DNA of 64,000 nucleotides from Candidatus Nomurabacteria bacterium (GCA_020631935.1 JACKGP010000002.1:209936-273935), one strand, 5' to 3'; counted from the first letter of the stretch, positions 1 to 5,713 are shown. Made by a program: numbers and translations. The notes: a model not told the origin generated them from the letters alone.

Positions 1-1421
1 ATAACTGGCCGCTGCCTCTCTCCACTATCATTAATATACTCGAGACCAAAACGCTGTGGCTGCACAAAGTCGAGCTGGACAGTGGCAACCTGGTGCTCGC
101 GACCGATAGCATCAGTTGCCATAAAGTCAATCTTTGGACCATAAAAAGCCGCTTCGCCATCTTCTTCAAAATAATCGAGTTTATTCCTAACAACGGCATC
201 CTTTAGCTGACTCTGCGCCGACTCCCACAGGGATACTTCTCCGAGATAAGCGTCAGAATCATCTCGATAACTCAGTCGCACCCGCAACTGCATATCAATC
301 GTGCCATACAGCTCTCGTGCGCTTTCGAGCAAAGTGTTAACCTCTGCCTCGATCTGATCAGGCCGACAAAAAACATGACTATCGTCTTGCGTCAGCGATC
401 GTACCCGGTTAAGACCTCCGAGCTCACCGGTCTTTTCATCTCGATAATCCGTAGTGGTTTCGAGATAACGAATCGGTAAATCACGATAACTGCGAGGTTG
501 TGAAGCGTAAATGCGAGTGTGGTGCGGGCAGTTCATCGGCTTGAGTGCCATCTCATCGCTCGTCTCTTGGCTTTTAACTAAAAACAGTTCATCGCCAAAC
601 TTATCCCAGTGACCAGACGCTTCGTATAGCTCTTTTTTGGTGATATGCGGAGTCCACACGGCTTCGAATCCACGCTGCTTCCGAAGTTGACTAGAGTACG
701 CTGCTACTTTTTCTCGAAGAATAGTACCCCGCGGCGTAAACATCGGTAATCCGACACCTACAAGAGGTGATGTCGTGTACAGATCAAGTTCTTGCCCAAG
801 CTTCCTGTGATCGCGCTTCTTTGCTTCTTCTAGTATCACCAGATAATGATCGAGCTCCTCTTGAGTGGCAAATGCCACACCGTAGAGTCGCTGCATCTGA
901 GGATTAGTCTCTTTGCCGCGCCAGTAGGCGCCAGCAACGCGCATCAGCTTAAAAGCCCCAACCTTACCCGTGCTATCGACATGCGGACCACGACAAAGAT
1001 CGGTAAAATCCCCGTCTACATAAAAAGAGACGTTCTCTAACGCGCTGTCACCTCTGGTGATCGTGCCCATTGCAGCCACATCTAAATCCTTGGCTACCGT
1101 CGTACCAGAGCGCTTTAAATCATTTAACAACTCCTCTTTATAGGGCTGATTTGAGCTTTTTGCCCAGTCTATTGCTTCATCAATCGGTTTCTCGCTGCGC
1201 TCAAAAACATAGTCCTTATTTATAATCAAGCGCATTTCTTTTTCAATTTTCTTAAAATCTGACTCGGATATTTTTATTTCTCCAAGATCAATGTCGTAAT
1301 AAAAACCATTCTCAACCACTGGCCCAACGCCAAACCTAGCGCTTGGCCACAAATGCTGAACTGCCTGGGCGGTAATATGCGCCAAGCTATGTCTCATTGC
1401 ATAGAGTTGATCTTCTTTCAT
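1..1421 (-). CDS. thrS: Threonyl-tRNA synthetase, 3' end outside the window
   Basis: Class II aminoacyl-tRNA synthetase charging tRNA-Thr in the cytoplasm. About 473 codons are visible and the C-terminus lies beyond base 1. The protein starts MKEDQLYAMRHSLAHITAQA, so it opens directly in the editing (second additional) domain with its HSLAH motif. The CRGPH part of that domain follows, then the catalytic core with MNCPHH and the motif-2 stretch LNRVRSLTQDDSHVFC. The N-terminal TGS domain of the common long form is absent. The start is supported by GGAGG a few bases upstream. A T-box with terminator precedes the gene, so transcription should respond to uncharged tRNA-Thr. Function is clear; the domain loss is seen directly. 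Confidence 0.95.
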   Translation of the reverse strand, partial: MKEDQLYAMRHSLAHITAQAVQHLWPSARFGVGPVVENGFYYDIDLGEIKISESDFKKIEKEMRLIINKDYVFERSEKPIDEAIDWAKSSNQPYKEELLNDLKRSGTTVAKDLDVAAMGTITRGDSALENVSFYVDGDFTDLCRGPHVDSTGKVGAFKLMRVAGAYWRGKETNPQMQRLYGVAFATQEELDHYLVILEEAKKRDHRKLGQELDLYTTSPLVGVGLPMFTPRGTILREKVAAYSSQLRKQRGFEAVWTPHITKKELYEASGHWDKFGDELFLVKSQETSDEMALKPMNCPHHTRIYASQPRSYRDLPIRYLETTTDYRDEKTGELGGLNRVRSLTQDDSHVFCRPDQIEAEVNTLLESARELYGTIDMQLRVRLSYRDDSDAYLGEVSLWESAQSQLKDAVVRNKLDYFEEDGEAAFYGPKIDFMATDAIGREHQVATVQLDFVQPQRFGLEYINDSGERQRPV

Positions 1422-1440
1422 AAGGCCTCCTTGTTGAAAT

Positions 1441-1478
1441 ATAAAAAGCACGCATAGTCGTAAAAAATACGTGCGTGC
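1441..1478 (-). terminator. Attenuator terminator of the thrS T-box
   Basis: Stem GCACGCA (1448-1454) pairs with TGCGTGC (1472-1478), with extra pairing inside the loop. On the minus strand it is followed by a T run at 1447-1441 and then the thrS start at 1421. Placed directly after the T-box sequence, it is the expected regulated terminator. Confidence 0.85.
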
Positions 1479-1615
1479 CTCGGTCCCGAAAAGTTCAGGA
1501 GGTTCCACCTTGGCTGTTACTATTCCCAGCATTCCTTTTACGTGTGTCTGCTATGGGCGTCTCCCACGTGCTCGGCGATTGGTTAGTTCGCGTCGTCGCA
1601 TAGATAACAGTATAA
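1441..1615 (-). promoter_or_regulatory. T-box riboswitch upstream of thrS
   Basis: On the minus strand the leader carries AAGGTGGAACC (1511 to 1501), matching the core of the T-box consensus AGGGTGGNACC. The bulge reads TGGA, complementary to a UCCA tRNA end. It is followed by a strong terminator hairpin and then the thrS ribosome binding site. An ACC triplet (threonine codon) lies in a loop-like region further upstream near 1585, a possible specifier, but I cannot fold stem I with certainty. Family knowledge: uncharged cognate tRNA stabilises the antiterminator. Boundaries are approximate. Confidence 0.8.
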
Positions 1616-1669
1616 ACTACCTCTGTAATATTGCAACCCCCGCCCCTGTTTGGTATTATTGTTTAGCTG

Positions 1670-1746
1670 GGGCGATTAGCTCATTTGGCTAGAGCGCGTC
1701 ATTGACGTTGACGAGGTGAGAGGTTCGAATCCTCTATCGCCCACCA
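1670..1746 (+). tRNA. tRNA-Val (anticodon GAC)
   Basis: Complete cloverleaf: acceptor GGGCGAT with ATCGCCC, D arm GCTC/GAGC, anticodon stem CGTCA/TGACG around loop TTGACGT (anticodon GAC), T arm AGAGG-TTCGAAT-CCTCT, and encoded CCA. The element E1 joins exactly at the CCACCA end (1741-1746), so this tRNA 3' end is an attachment site. The tRNA's original terminator now lies about 3.8 kb away at 5549. Confidence 0.95.
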
Positions 1747-3292
1747 AATCAGGACAAAATTGCACAGACGGGCGCGAGAGCGCCTGTTTTGTTTGGGAGA
1801 TTACGGTTTTGCGGAGCAAAACCCATCTGTTTTTCTGGGGGGAGAGCTGCGGTTCGAGCACGCGCATGCGTGCTTTTTTGTTTTTCAGAATAAGGTTAGG
1901 GCCGAAGATTTCGAGGCAAAGCGACTTTTTGGCTTCAAGATTGTCAGAGTTTGCTATTTTACAGATAGAAACGGCAGTTTCCAGCCACTTTTTCATCGGT
2001 TCGAGCCAAAGGTTTTGACCAAGCGTCAGCTTGGACAATTTCTCCTCAAAACCTTTCTTTTGGCTCATAATCTCCGCTTTCTTGTTCGTATAAGTTTCTC
2101 GATCAATATCTTGGTCGAGGTAACTATCAAGCAAGCGCTGGAGCTTGGCAGAGAGTTGCGCGATGTTTGCCTGTAAGCCAGTAGTCTGCGCCTGGCTTCG
2201 TGTCTGCTGGTCGATTACGTCTTTGTCTATAAGCCCGCGCAACTTGTCCGCCCATGCCGTTGGCATGGCATATTCTTGTAGCATTGCAGATAATTGCTCG
2301 TCAAGCAATTCTTCACGAATATGCGGCTCGGGACAGCGCGGAGTATTTTTGCGCTTCTTCGTGCAATGGTAGTAGATATAACGGTGTATATTGCCGTTCT
2401 TCTGGCGTTTGGTCTGGTCTTCACCAGTAATCATCATATTGCACAAGCCGCAACGCAACAGCCCGCAGAGCGGCTTTGGGTTGTTGTGCTGGGTCGTTCG
2501 TCTGTGTTTGCGACGGTCGATAACTTTCTGGACATCATCAAACAACTTTTTCGAGATAATCGGCGTATGTTTGCCCTCAAACACTTCGCCCGCGTAGCGA
2601 AAATGTCCATAGTAAAACGGATTTGTTAGTGTTTTAGTAATTTGGTCTTTTTTAAGCGACTTACTGCCTCTGGTTTTGATACCCTTACTGAACAGAAAGT
2701 CGGCAATATCTTGTAAACGACTTTGATCCTTTGCATATAATTCAAACGCTTCAACGACAAACGGCGCTCGCCGTTTGTCTACAATAACAGTTTTAGTACG
2801 GATGTCATTGATATAGCCAAGTGGGGCGCGTCCGGGCATTTCACCGCGTCTAACTTTTTGGCGCAAACCTCGTTTGGTGTTCTCGGACAGATTGTCTACA
2901 TAATACTTGGACTGTCCAAACGCGATAGACAACATGAATTTGCCTTGCGAGGTATTTTCAAACCAGAACGACGGGAATTTGAGAGAATTAAGACGCGTTT
3001 GGTCAAGCAAATAGATGATTTGTCCGCCGTCAATCGAGTTGCGGGCAAGTCGGTCGGGATGCCAAGCAATAATGCCATTGGCTTCACCCGCTTCTATGCG
3101 CTTCAACATTTTGCTAAATATTGGACGTCCCGGAGTCTTGGCGGATTGCTTTTCTATAAGTTCATCTATTATTTGCAAGCTCTCATTGCGTGCGTAAGCG
3201 CGCAACTCGACCAACTGCGCTTCGATAGACAAAACCTGTTTGTCTTCGACGTCTGTACTCTTACGAGCATACAAAATATATTTTTCGCTCAT
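1676..3292 (-). CDS. Large serine recombinase of element E1
   Basis: Site-specific DNA recombinase, 538 residues as read here. N-terminal resolvase domain with the nucleophile serine in YARKSTD, followed by IIAWHPDRLARN. Then a recombinase domain (PLGYIND onward), a zinc ribbon with two cysteine pairs (CGLLRCGLCNM and HCTKKRKNTPRC), and a coiled-coil region near residues 390-450. The ATG at 3292 is chosen because GGGAGG precedes it; a longer frame exists upstream without support. The last residues (GDRGFEPLTSS and on) are read from the antisense strand of tRNA-Val, so the present C-terminus is a product of integration. The middle junction encodes the alternative tail EFYNQVRTDFEQNS. Closely similar to the E2 recombinase. 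Confidence 0.93.
   Translation of the reverse strand: MSEKYILYARKSTDVEDKQVLSIEAQLVELRAYARNESLQIIDELIEKQSAKTPGRPIFSKMLKRIEAGEANGIIAWHPDRLARNSIDGGQIIYLLDQTRLNSLKFPSFWFENTSQGKFMLSIAFGQSKYYVDNLSENTKRGLRQKVRRGEMPGRAPLGYINDIRTKTVIVDKRRAPFVVEAFELYAKDQSRLQDIADFLFSKGIKTRGSKSLKKDQITKTLTNPFYYGHFRYAGEVFEGKHTPIISKKLFDDVQKVIDRRKHRRTTQHNNPKPLCGLLRCGLCNMMITGEDQTKRQKNGNIHRYIYYHCTKKRKNTPRCPEPHIREELLDEQLSAMLQEYAMPTAWADKLRGLIDKDVIDQQTRSQAQTTGLQANIAQLSAKLQRLLDSYLDQDIDRETYTNKKAEIMSQKKGFEEKLSKLTLGQNLWLEPMKKWLETAVSICKIANSDNLEAKKSLCLEIFGPNLILKNKKARMRVLEPQLSPQKNRWVLLRKTVISQTKQALSRPSVQFCPDLVGDRGFEPLTSSTSMTRSSQMS
1741..1856 (+). repeat. E1 inverted repeat A, left copy (attL side)
   Basis: 116 bp, a perfect inverted match to 3472-3587. 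It begins with the tRNA CCACC and covers the last coding part of the recombinase gene. On the + strand it contains a terminator-like hairpin GGCGC-GAGA-GCGCC (1771-1784) followed by T-rich sequence, which could end tRNA transcription after integration. A second hairpin, GGTTTTGC-GGA-GCAAAACC (1805-1823), recurs in E2. Just past the repeat lies another hairpin with a T run (1859-1880). Confidence 0.95.
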
Positions 3293-3309
3293 CACACCCT
3301 CCCAACTTA

Positions 3310-3406
3310 AATGACCGTCCTGGTGCAACCAACCTAGAAAGACTAGATTGTCCAAGACGGCCATTAAAGCCCACGACAAATAAAAATAGTCTTTCAGTGG
3401 TTGGTT
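3310..3406 (-). promoter_or_regulatory. Pseudoknot-capable leader of the E1 recombinase
   Basis: In the transcript, one stem pairs 3406-3387 with 3345-3327 (AACCAACC and GAAAGACTA with TAGTCTTTC and GGTTGGTT). Its loop contains AATGGCCGTCTTGG (3365-3352), complementary with one wobble to CCAGGACGGTCATT (3323-3310). The second pairing therefore links the first loop to the region just before the ribosome binding site, the topology of an H-type pseudoknot. The E2 leader at 11430-11529 has the same arrangement with different, compensating bases. Function unknown; control of recombinase translation is a reasonable inference. Confidence 0.7.
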
Positions 3407-3471
3407 GCTCTTTTATTATATCGCAGATCGGCGCAAGGCGGCGAAAAACAAAAGCGTGCCTTTAGACACGC

Positions 3472-3587
3472 CGAACCGCAGCTCTCCCCCCAGAAAAACA
3501 GATGGGTTTTGCTCCGCAAAACCGTAATCTCCCAAACAAAACAGGCGCTCTCGCGCCCGTCTGTGCAATTTTGTCCTGATTTGGTGG
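3472..3587 (-). repeat. E1 inverted repeat A', middle copy
   Basis: Perfect inverted copy of 1741-1856. Read on the + strand it encodes the same recombinase C-terminal stretch in frame. At its end it meets repeat B' through the core TGGTGG (3582-3587), forming an intact attP-like junction rather than a tRNA junction. On the minus strand a hairpin with GCGTG/CACGC and a short T run lies just beyond it. Confidence 0.95.
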
Positions 3588-3631
3588 AGTTTTACAACCA
3601 AGTTCGAACTGATTTCGAGCAAAATAGCTGA
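3472..3631 (+). pseudogene. Recombinase 3' fragment carrying the native tail
   Basis: On the + strand the frame reads the same last 39 or so residues as the E1 recombinase (PQLSPQKNRWVLLRK to QFCPDLV), then EFYNQVRTDFEQNS and a TGA. It has no start or catalytic domain of its own, so it is a duplicated gene end. Its value is that it shows what follows the crossover point when the gene is not joined to the tRNA. The equivalent place in E2 reads CFYLSARTYFTTKC and a stop: same length, with F, Y, R, T and F conserved. Confidence 0.75.
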
Positions 3632-3762
3632 AGCGTAAGCTCAGCCCCGACGCCTGCAGGCAAGCCTGCCCGCTGCGCCCCACCAGAAAAACCCTCTGTC
3701 TATTTTTTATTTTACCCCCGCCGAGATTTTAGAAACTGAAAAGGGAGCGGTTTATCGAAGGT
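3582..3762 (+). repeat. E1 inverted repeat B', left end of cargo
   Basis: 181 bp, identical and inverted relative to 5363-5543. It starts at the core TGGTGG. It includes the native recombinase tail, the palindrome GCAGGCAAGCCTGC, and a GCCCCACCAGAAAAACCC segment that resembles a tRNA 3' end. Much of it, from AGCTCAGCCCCGACGCCTGC to AAAAGGG, is shared with the B repeats of E2. Confidence 0.95.
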
Positions 3763-3796
3763 ACTCTCAACAGTGCGAGTATTGGCTACGGAATTA

Positions 3797-3868
3797 AGAA
3801 AAACTCTTGCAAGCCTACTGCCAAATTAGACTAATAGCAATCTTCCTTGAGAAATAACAGAGTAGAGA
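3797..3868 (-). repeat. Distal end of the E1 cassette array
   Basis: Contains the boundary motif AACAGAGTAGAGA (3856-3868). The flank at 3797-3855 is similar to 4449-4510 (shared pieces such as AGAAAAACTC, AGCAATCTT and GAAA/AAT-AACAG). It is therefore the left half of the inter-cassette spacer without a following cassette, as expected at the end of an array. Confidence 0.75.
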
Positions 3869-4410
3869 GAAAGTGCGTATCGCTGGTGGCGAGGAATGTA
3901 TAGATGTCAGAACCGACATCACACATCGGGATATCCCGTCCTCGCCACCTGCCGGAGCGCCACCTGAGCCGCCTCGATTCACCCCTCCCCGTTTGGGAAG
4001 GGATAGTCCGAGAAGTCCTCGACCTGAATCCCGTACTCGGGAACCCAGACGTAGACCAGCTCGCCGTCCTCGACCACGGAATCCTCCAGCTGGAGGTCCC
4101 GCAGCAGTCCGACCGCCTCCTCCAGTGCCTCGTTGAGGCTGGAGTGAACGTTGGACTTGCCGAAGATGTCGATGGCGTACCAGCTGCTGAAACCGGTGTC
4201 AGGGTCGAGAAGGTTCTCGATGGCCTGAGCCCAGGCAACGCGGTACTCCAGCGGCTTCTGCTCCGTTCCCTTGGTGGTGAGGATGTAGATCCCATCGTCT
4301 GCGGACATGCGAGGCTCCTTAGATAGGTGGTATCCGGCGATTCCGAATACTCGACGAACATGCAAGTCATTTGTATGCTTATCGAGTACTCGGATGTCTC
4401 TCTACTCTGT
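3855..4410 (-). other. Cassette 1 of the E1 array
   Basis: A unit bounded by AACAGAGTAGAGA (3856-3868) and its inverted match TCTCTACTCTGT (4399-4410), containing one ORF (3979-4308). Upstream of the ORF is a long hairpin, TCCGAATACTCGA (4342-4354) with TCGAGTACTCGGA (4382-4394), extended by further pairing in the loop. Downstream is GGTGGCGAGG (3885-3894) with CCTCGCCACC (3940-3949), enclosing two smaller palindromes. The hairpin sequences differ from those of cassette 2 but sit in the same places. Confidence 0.75.
3979..4308 (-). CDS. Hypothetical protein of cassette 1, 109 residues
   Basis: Not recognised. An acidic, soluble-looking protein starting MSADDGIYILTTKGTEQ and rich in aromatic residues (EYRVAWAQAIENL, SSWYAIDIFGKSNVH), with an acidic C-terminal half. 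No membrane segment, signal peptide or cysteine motif is visible. The ATG at 4308 is preferred over an upstream one because AAGGAG lies nine bases before it. Base composition is clearly more GC-rich than the host genes around it, which points to transfer. It is the second gene read from the array promoter at 5287-5315. Its role is unknown. Confidence 0.75.
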   Translation of the reverse strand: MSADDGIYILTTKGTEQKPLEYRVAWAQAIENLLDPDTGFSSWYAIDIFGKSNVHSSLNEALEEAVGLLRDLQLEDSVVEDGELVYVWVPEYGIQVEDFSDYPFPNGEG

Positions 4411-4510
4411 CAAGGTGCTTCGGAACAACAAGTTCAACGAAACTAGAGTTTTAGAAAAACTCCTGATGACCTATCATCTGCTAGGCTTACAGCAATCTTT
4501 CTTTGAAAAT
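4411..4510 (-). repeat. Inter-cassette spacer of the E1 array
   Basis: The 100 bp between the boundary motifs of cassettes 1 and 2. Its right part (about 4411-4442, with GTGCTTCGGA and TTCAACGAAAC) resembles the array entrance at 5249-5281. Its left part (4449-4510) resembles the array end at 3797-3855. It is thus a fusion of entrance and end sequences, exactly what insertion of a cassette into one site would leave. Confidence 0.7.
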
Positions 4511-5248
4511 AACAGAGTAGAGATTTGGTGAGTGGAAAGTATGGCGCGAAGCGCGTGTGGGGCGACCGTCTGGCCAAAATGCACCCGTTTGGTCGCCCCA
4601 CGGAAATTCAGTCGGTTGGCTTCTTGTGGTCCTTGCCGAAGATGGCTTCGAGCAGACGCTCCTCGGGGGCCAGAGACATGACTCGATCCCGTTCGGCCTG
4701 CGCCTCGCCCATCTCCAGAAGGGTCTCCTTGGAGTACGGCCCCATGCCGTTCATCCAGAAAGTCTCTCCGTCCGGTGTAGCCTCGAAGTCGCTGATCGTC
4801 TTCTGCATCCTGTCGACATCGTCATCGCTGACGAACACCGAGACGGTTTGCTCACCGTCAATGTGGGTCTCGGGAGCCGAGATCCGTCGCAGTTGCCGCG
4901 TCAGCGCCAGGCGAAGAGCCGCGATCTCCGAGCCAGCCAGCTCGTCGAAGCGATTCGCCTGTCCTCGCCCAGAACCGTGAACGGTGCTGATACGAGTGAC
5001 TCCGTCGCGAACCTCGATACTCAGCTTCCACCTGTAGTTGAAGGTAAGCACCGTGTTCTTGAGCGACTCGATCTCCAGGGCGGGAACATCGAGAGCGACC
5101 GGCAGGGTCAGTGAGATGAAGTTGTCGTGAATGTGAAGCGTGGCGTCCATTGCATTTACTTCCTGCTCATAACCAATACTTTTGGTCAGGCAAGCAACAC
5201 GCTAGAAACAACGGGCTGTTTGCCTGACCAAAGTTCTCTACTCTGTTA
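4510..5248 (-). other. Cassette 2 of the E1 array
   Basis: Bounded by TAACAGAGTAGAGA (4510-4523) and its perfect inverted match TCTCTACTCTGTTA (5235-5248); holds one ORF (4608-5150). The upstream hairpin pairs TTTGGTCAGGCAA (5181-5193) with TTGCCTGACCAAA (5220-5232). The downstream hairpin pairs GTGGGGCGACC (4557-4567) with GGTCGCCCCAC (4591-4601). It has the same plan as cassette 1, with unrelated ORF and hairpin sequences. Confidence 0.75.
4608..5150 (-). CDS. Hypothetical protein of cassette 2, 180 residues
   Basis: Not recognised. It starts MDATLHIHDNFISLTLPVAL and looks like a soluble protein. The first half has alternating hydrophobic residues that suggest beta strands. The middle is charged (SEIAALRLALTRQLRR) and the second half is helical, ending EERLLEAIFGKDHKKPTD. 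No transmembrane segment or known catalytic motif is seen. The ATG is preceded by AGGAAG. GC-rich relative to the host. It is the first gene after the array promoter; the transcript begins about 130 bases upstream and contains the 5181-5232 hairpin. Confidence 0.78.
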   Translation of the reverse strand: MDATLHIHDNFISLTLPVALDVPALEIESLKNTVLTFNYRWKLSIEVRDGVTRISTVHGSGRGQANRFDELAGSEIAALRLALTRQLRRISAPETHIDGEQTVSVFVSDDDVDRMQKTISDFEATPDGETFWMNGMGPYSKETLLEMGEAQAERDRVMSLAPEERLLEAIFGKDHKKPTD

Positions 5249-5281
5249 ATGTGCCTCGGAGTTGTGATACTCAACGAAACG
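5246..5281 (-). repeat. Array entrance, resembles the right half of the spacer
   Basis: AATGTGCCTCGGAGTTGTG and CTCAACGAAAC here match the 4411-4442 part of the spacer closely. It lies between the promoter and the first cassette boundary, the position of a primary cassette insertion site in an integron. That function is inference from position and repeat structure. Confidence 0.6.
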
Positions 5282-5286
5282 TACCT

Positions 5287-5315
5287 ATATTAATACAAAA
5301 GTAAATTTTTGTCAA
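5287..5315 (-). promoter_or_regulatory. Promoter reading into the E1 cassette array
   Basis: Minus strand -35 TTGACA (5315-5310), 17 bp spacer, -10 TAATAT (5292-5287). This is a near-consensus sigma-70 promoter. Transcription would start near 5280, at the edge of the array entrance, and run through cassettes 2 and 1. No comparable promoter is seen between the two cassettes. Confidence 0.85.
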
Positions 5316-5362
5316 TAGTTAAGCACAAGAAATATGTGATTCCATTGCAAAAGCATTAGGTA

Positions 5363-5543
5363 ACCTTCGATAAACCGCTCCCTTTTCAGTTTCTAAAATC
5401 TCGGCGGGGGTAAAATAAAAAATAGACAGAGGGTTTTTCTGGTGGGGCGCAGCGGGCAGGCTTGCCTGCAGGCGTCGGGGCTGAGCTTACGCTTCAGCTA
5501 TTTTGCTCGAAATCAGTTCGAACTTGGTTGTAAAACTCCACCA
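5363..5543 (-). repeat. E1 inverted repeat B, right end (attR)
   Basis: Exact inverted copy of 3582-3762, ending in CCACCA at 5538-5543. The next bases (GTAGAATGCCG onward) form a terminator that fits immediately after the tRNA, so this is the right attachment junction. Confidence 0.93.
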
Positions 5544-5548
5544 GTAGA

Positions 5549-5573
5549 ATGCCGACACTGATCGGTATTTTTT
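5549..5573 (+). terminator. Displaced terminator of tRNA-Val
   Basis: ATGCCGA (5549-5555) pairs with TCGGTAT (5562-5568), followed by a T run. It lies six bases after the attR core. With E1 removed it would follow the tRNA CCA directly. Confidence 0.8.
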
Positions 5574-5678
5574 ATTGTCAAACTTCTCCACACATCGTTA
5601 ATGTTTTCCACGGGGTACTATCCCAATTATTACACAGTCGTATTCACTTCATGATATAAGCAGGTTCGGTGTGTTCCA

Positions 5679-5707
5679 TTGACTTTTTAACACACTTATG
5701 CTAATAT
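5679..5707 (+). promoter_or_regulatory. Promoter of the 46-residue ORF
   Basis: -35 TTGACT (5679-5684), 17 bp spacer, -10 TAATAT (5702-5707). The ATG at 5714 is six bases after the -10 box, so the mRNA would start at or next to the start codon. Confidence 0.75.
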
Positions 5708-5713
5708 AAAAAT

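Larger units (their letters stand above)
1741..5543. mobile_element. E1: integrated serine-recombinase element at tRNA-Val
   Basis: The element lies between the tRNA CCACCA (1741-1746) and a second CCACCA at 5538-5543, which is followed by a rho-independent hairpin that would fit directly after the tRNA. The order is inverted repeat A (1741-1856), recombinase gene, repeat A' (3472-3587), repeat B' (3582-3762), a two-gene cassette array, and repeat B (5363-5543). The A'/B' junction in the middle is the same sequence that would form if the two outer ends were joined, so it is an intact attP-like site in inverted orientation. The second element E2 has the same plan. The integration model is inference from these repeats and from the restored tRNA plus terminator. 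Confidence 0.88.

Noticed and set aside
1676..1740. The last residues of the E1 recombinase (GDRGFEPLTSS and on) as a conserved domain
   Set aside because: They are antisense tRNA-Val. The same kind of peptide (RAGVEPATFS) appears in E2 from tRNA-Arg, so it reflects the integration site, not protein selection.
1741..3587. Insertion sequence with terminal inverted repeats
   Set aside because: The repeats are 116 bp, overlap the gene end and the tRNA, and there is no target-site duplication or DDE transposase. The enzyme is a large serine recombinase.
3582..3762. A tRNA gene or fragment inside repeat B
   Set aside because: A T-arm-like hairpin and CCA can be drawn, but no anticodon arm or 5' acceptor half is present. 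Reported only as a look-alike.
3873..4326. Long + strand ORFs opposite the cassette 1 gene
   Set aside because: They are shadows of a GC-rich gene on the other strand, without a start signal, and Pro/Arg-rich as expected of antisense frames.
5581..5640. DnaA boxes and an origin near TTTTCCACGG
   Set aside because: Only one imperfect 9-mer is seen, with no cluster, no AT-rich unwinding region and no dnaA or dnaN nearby.
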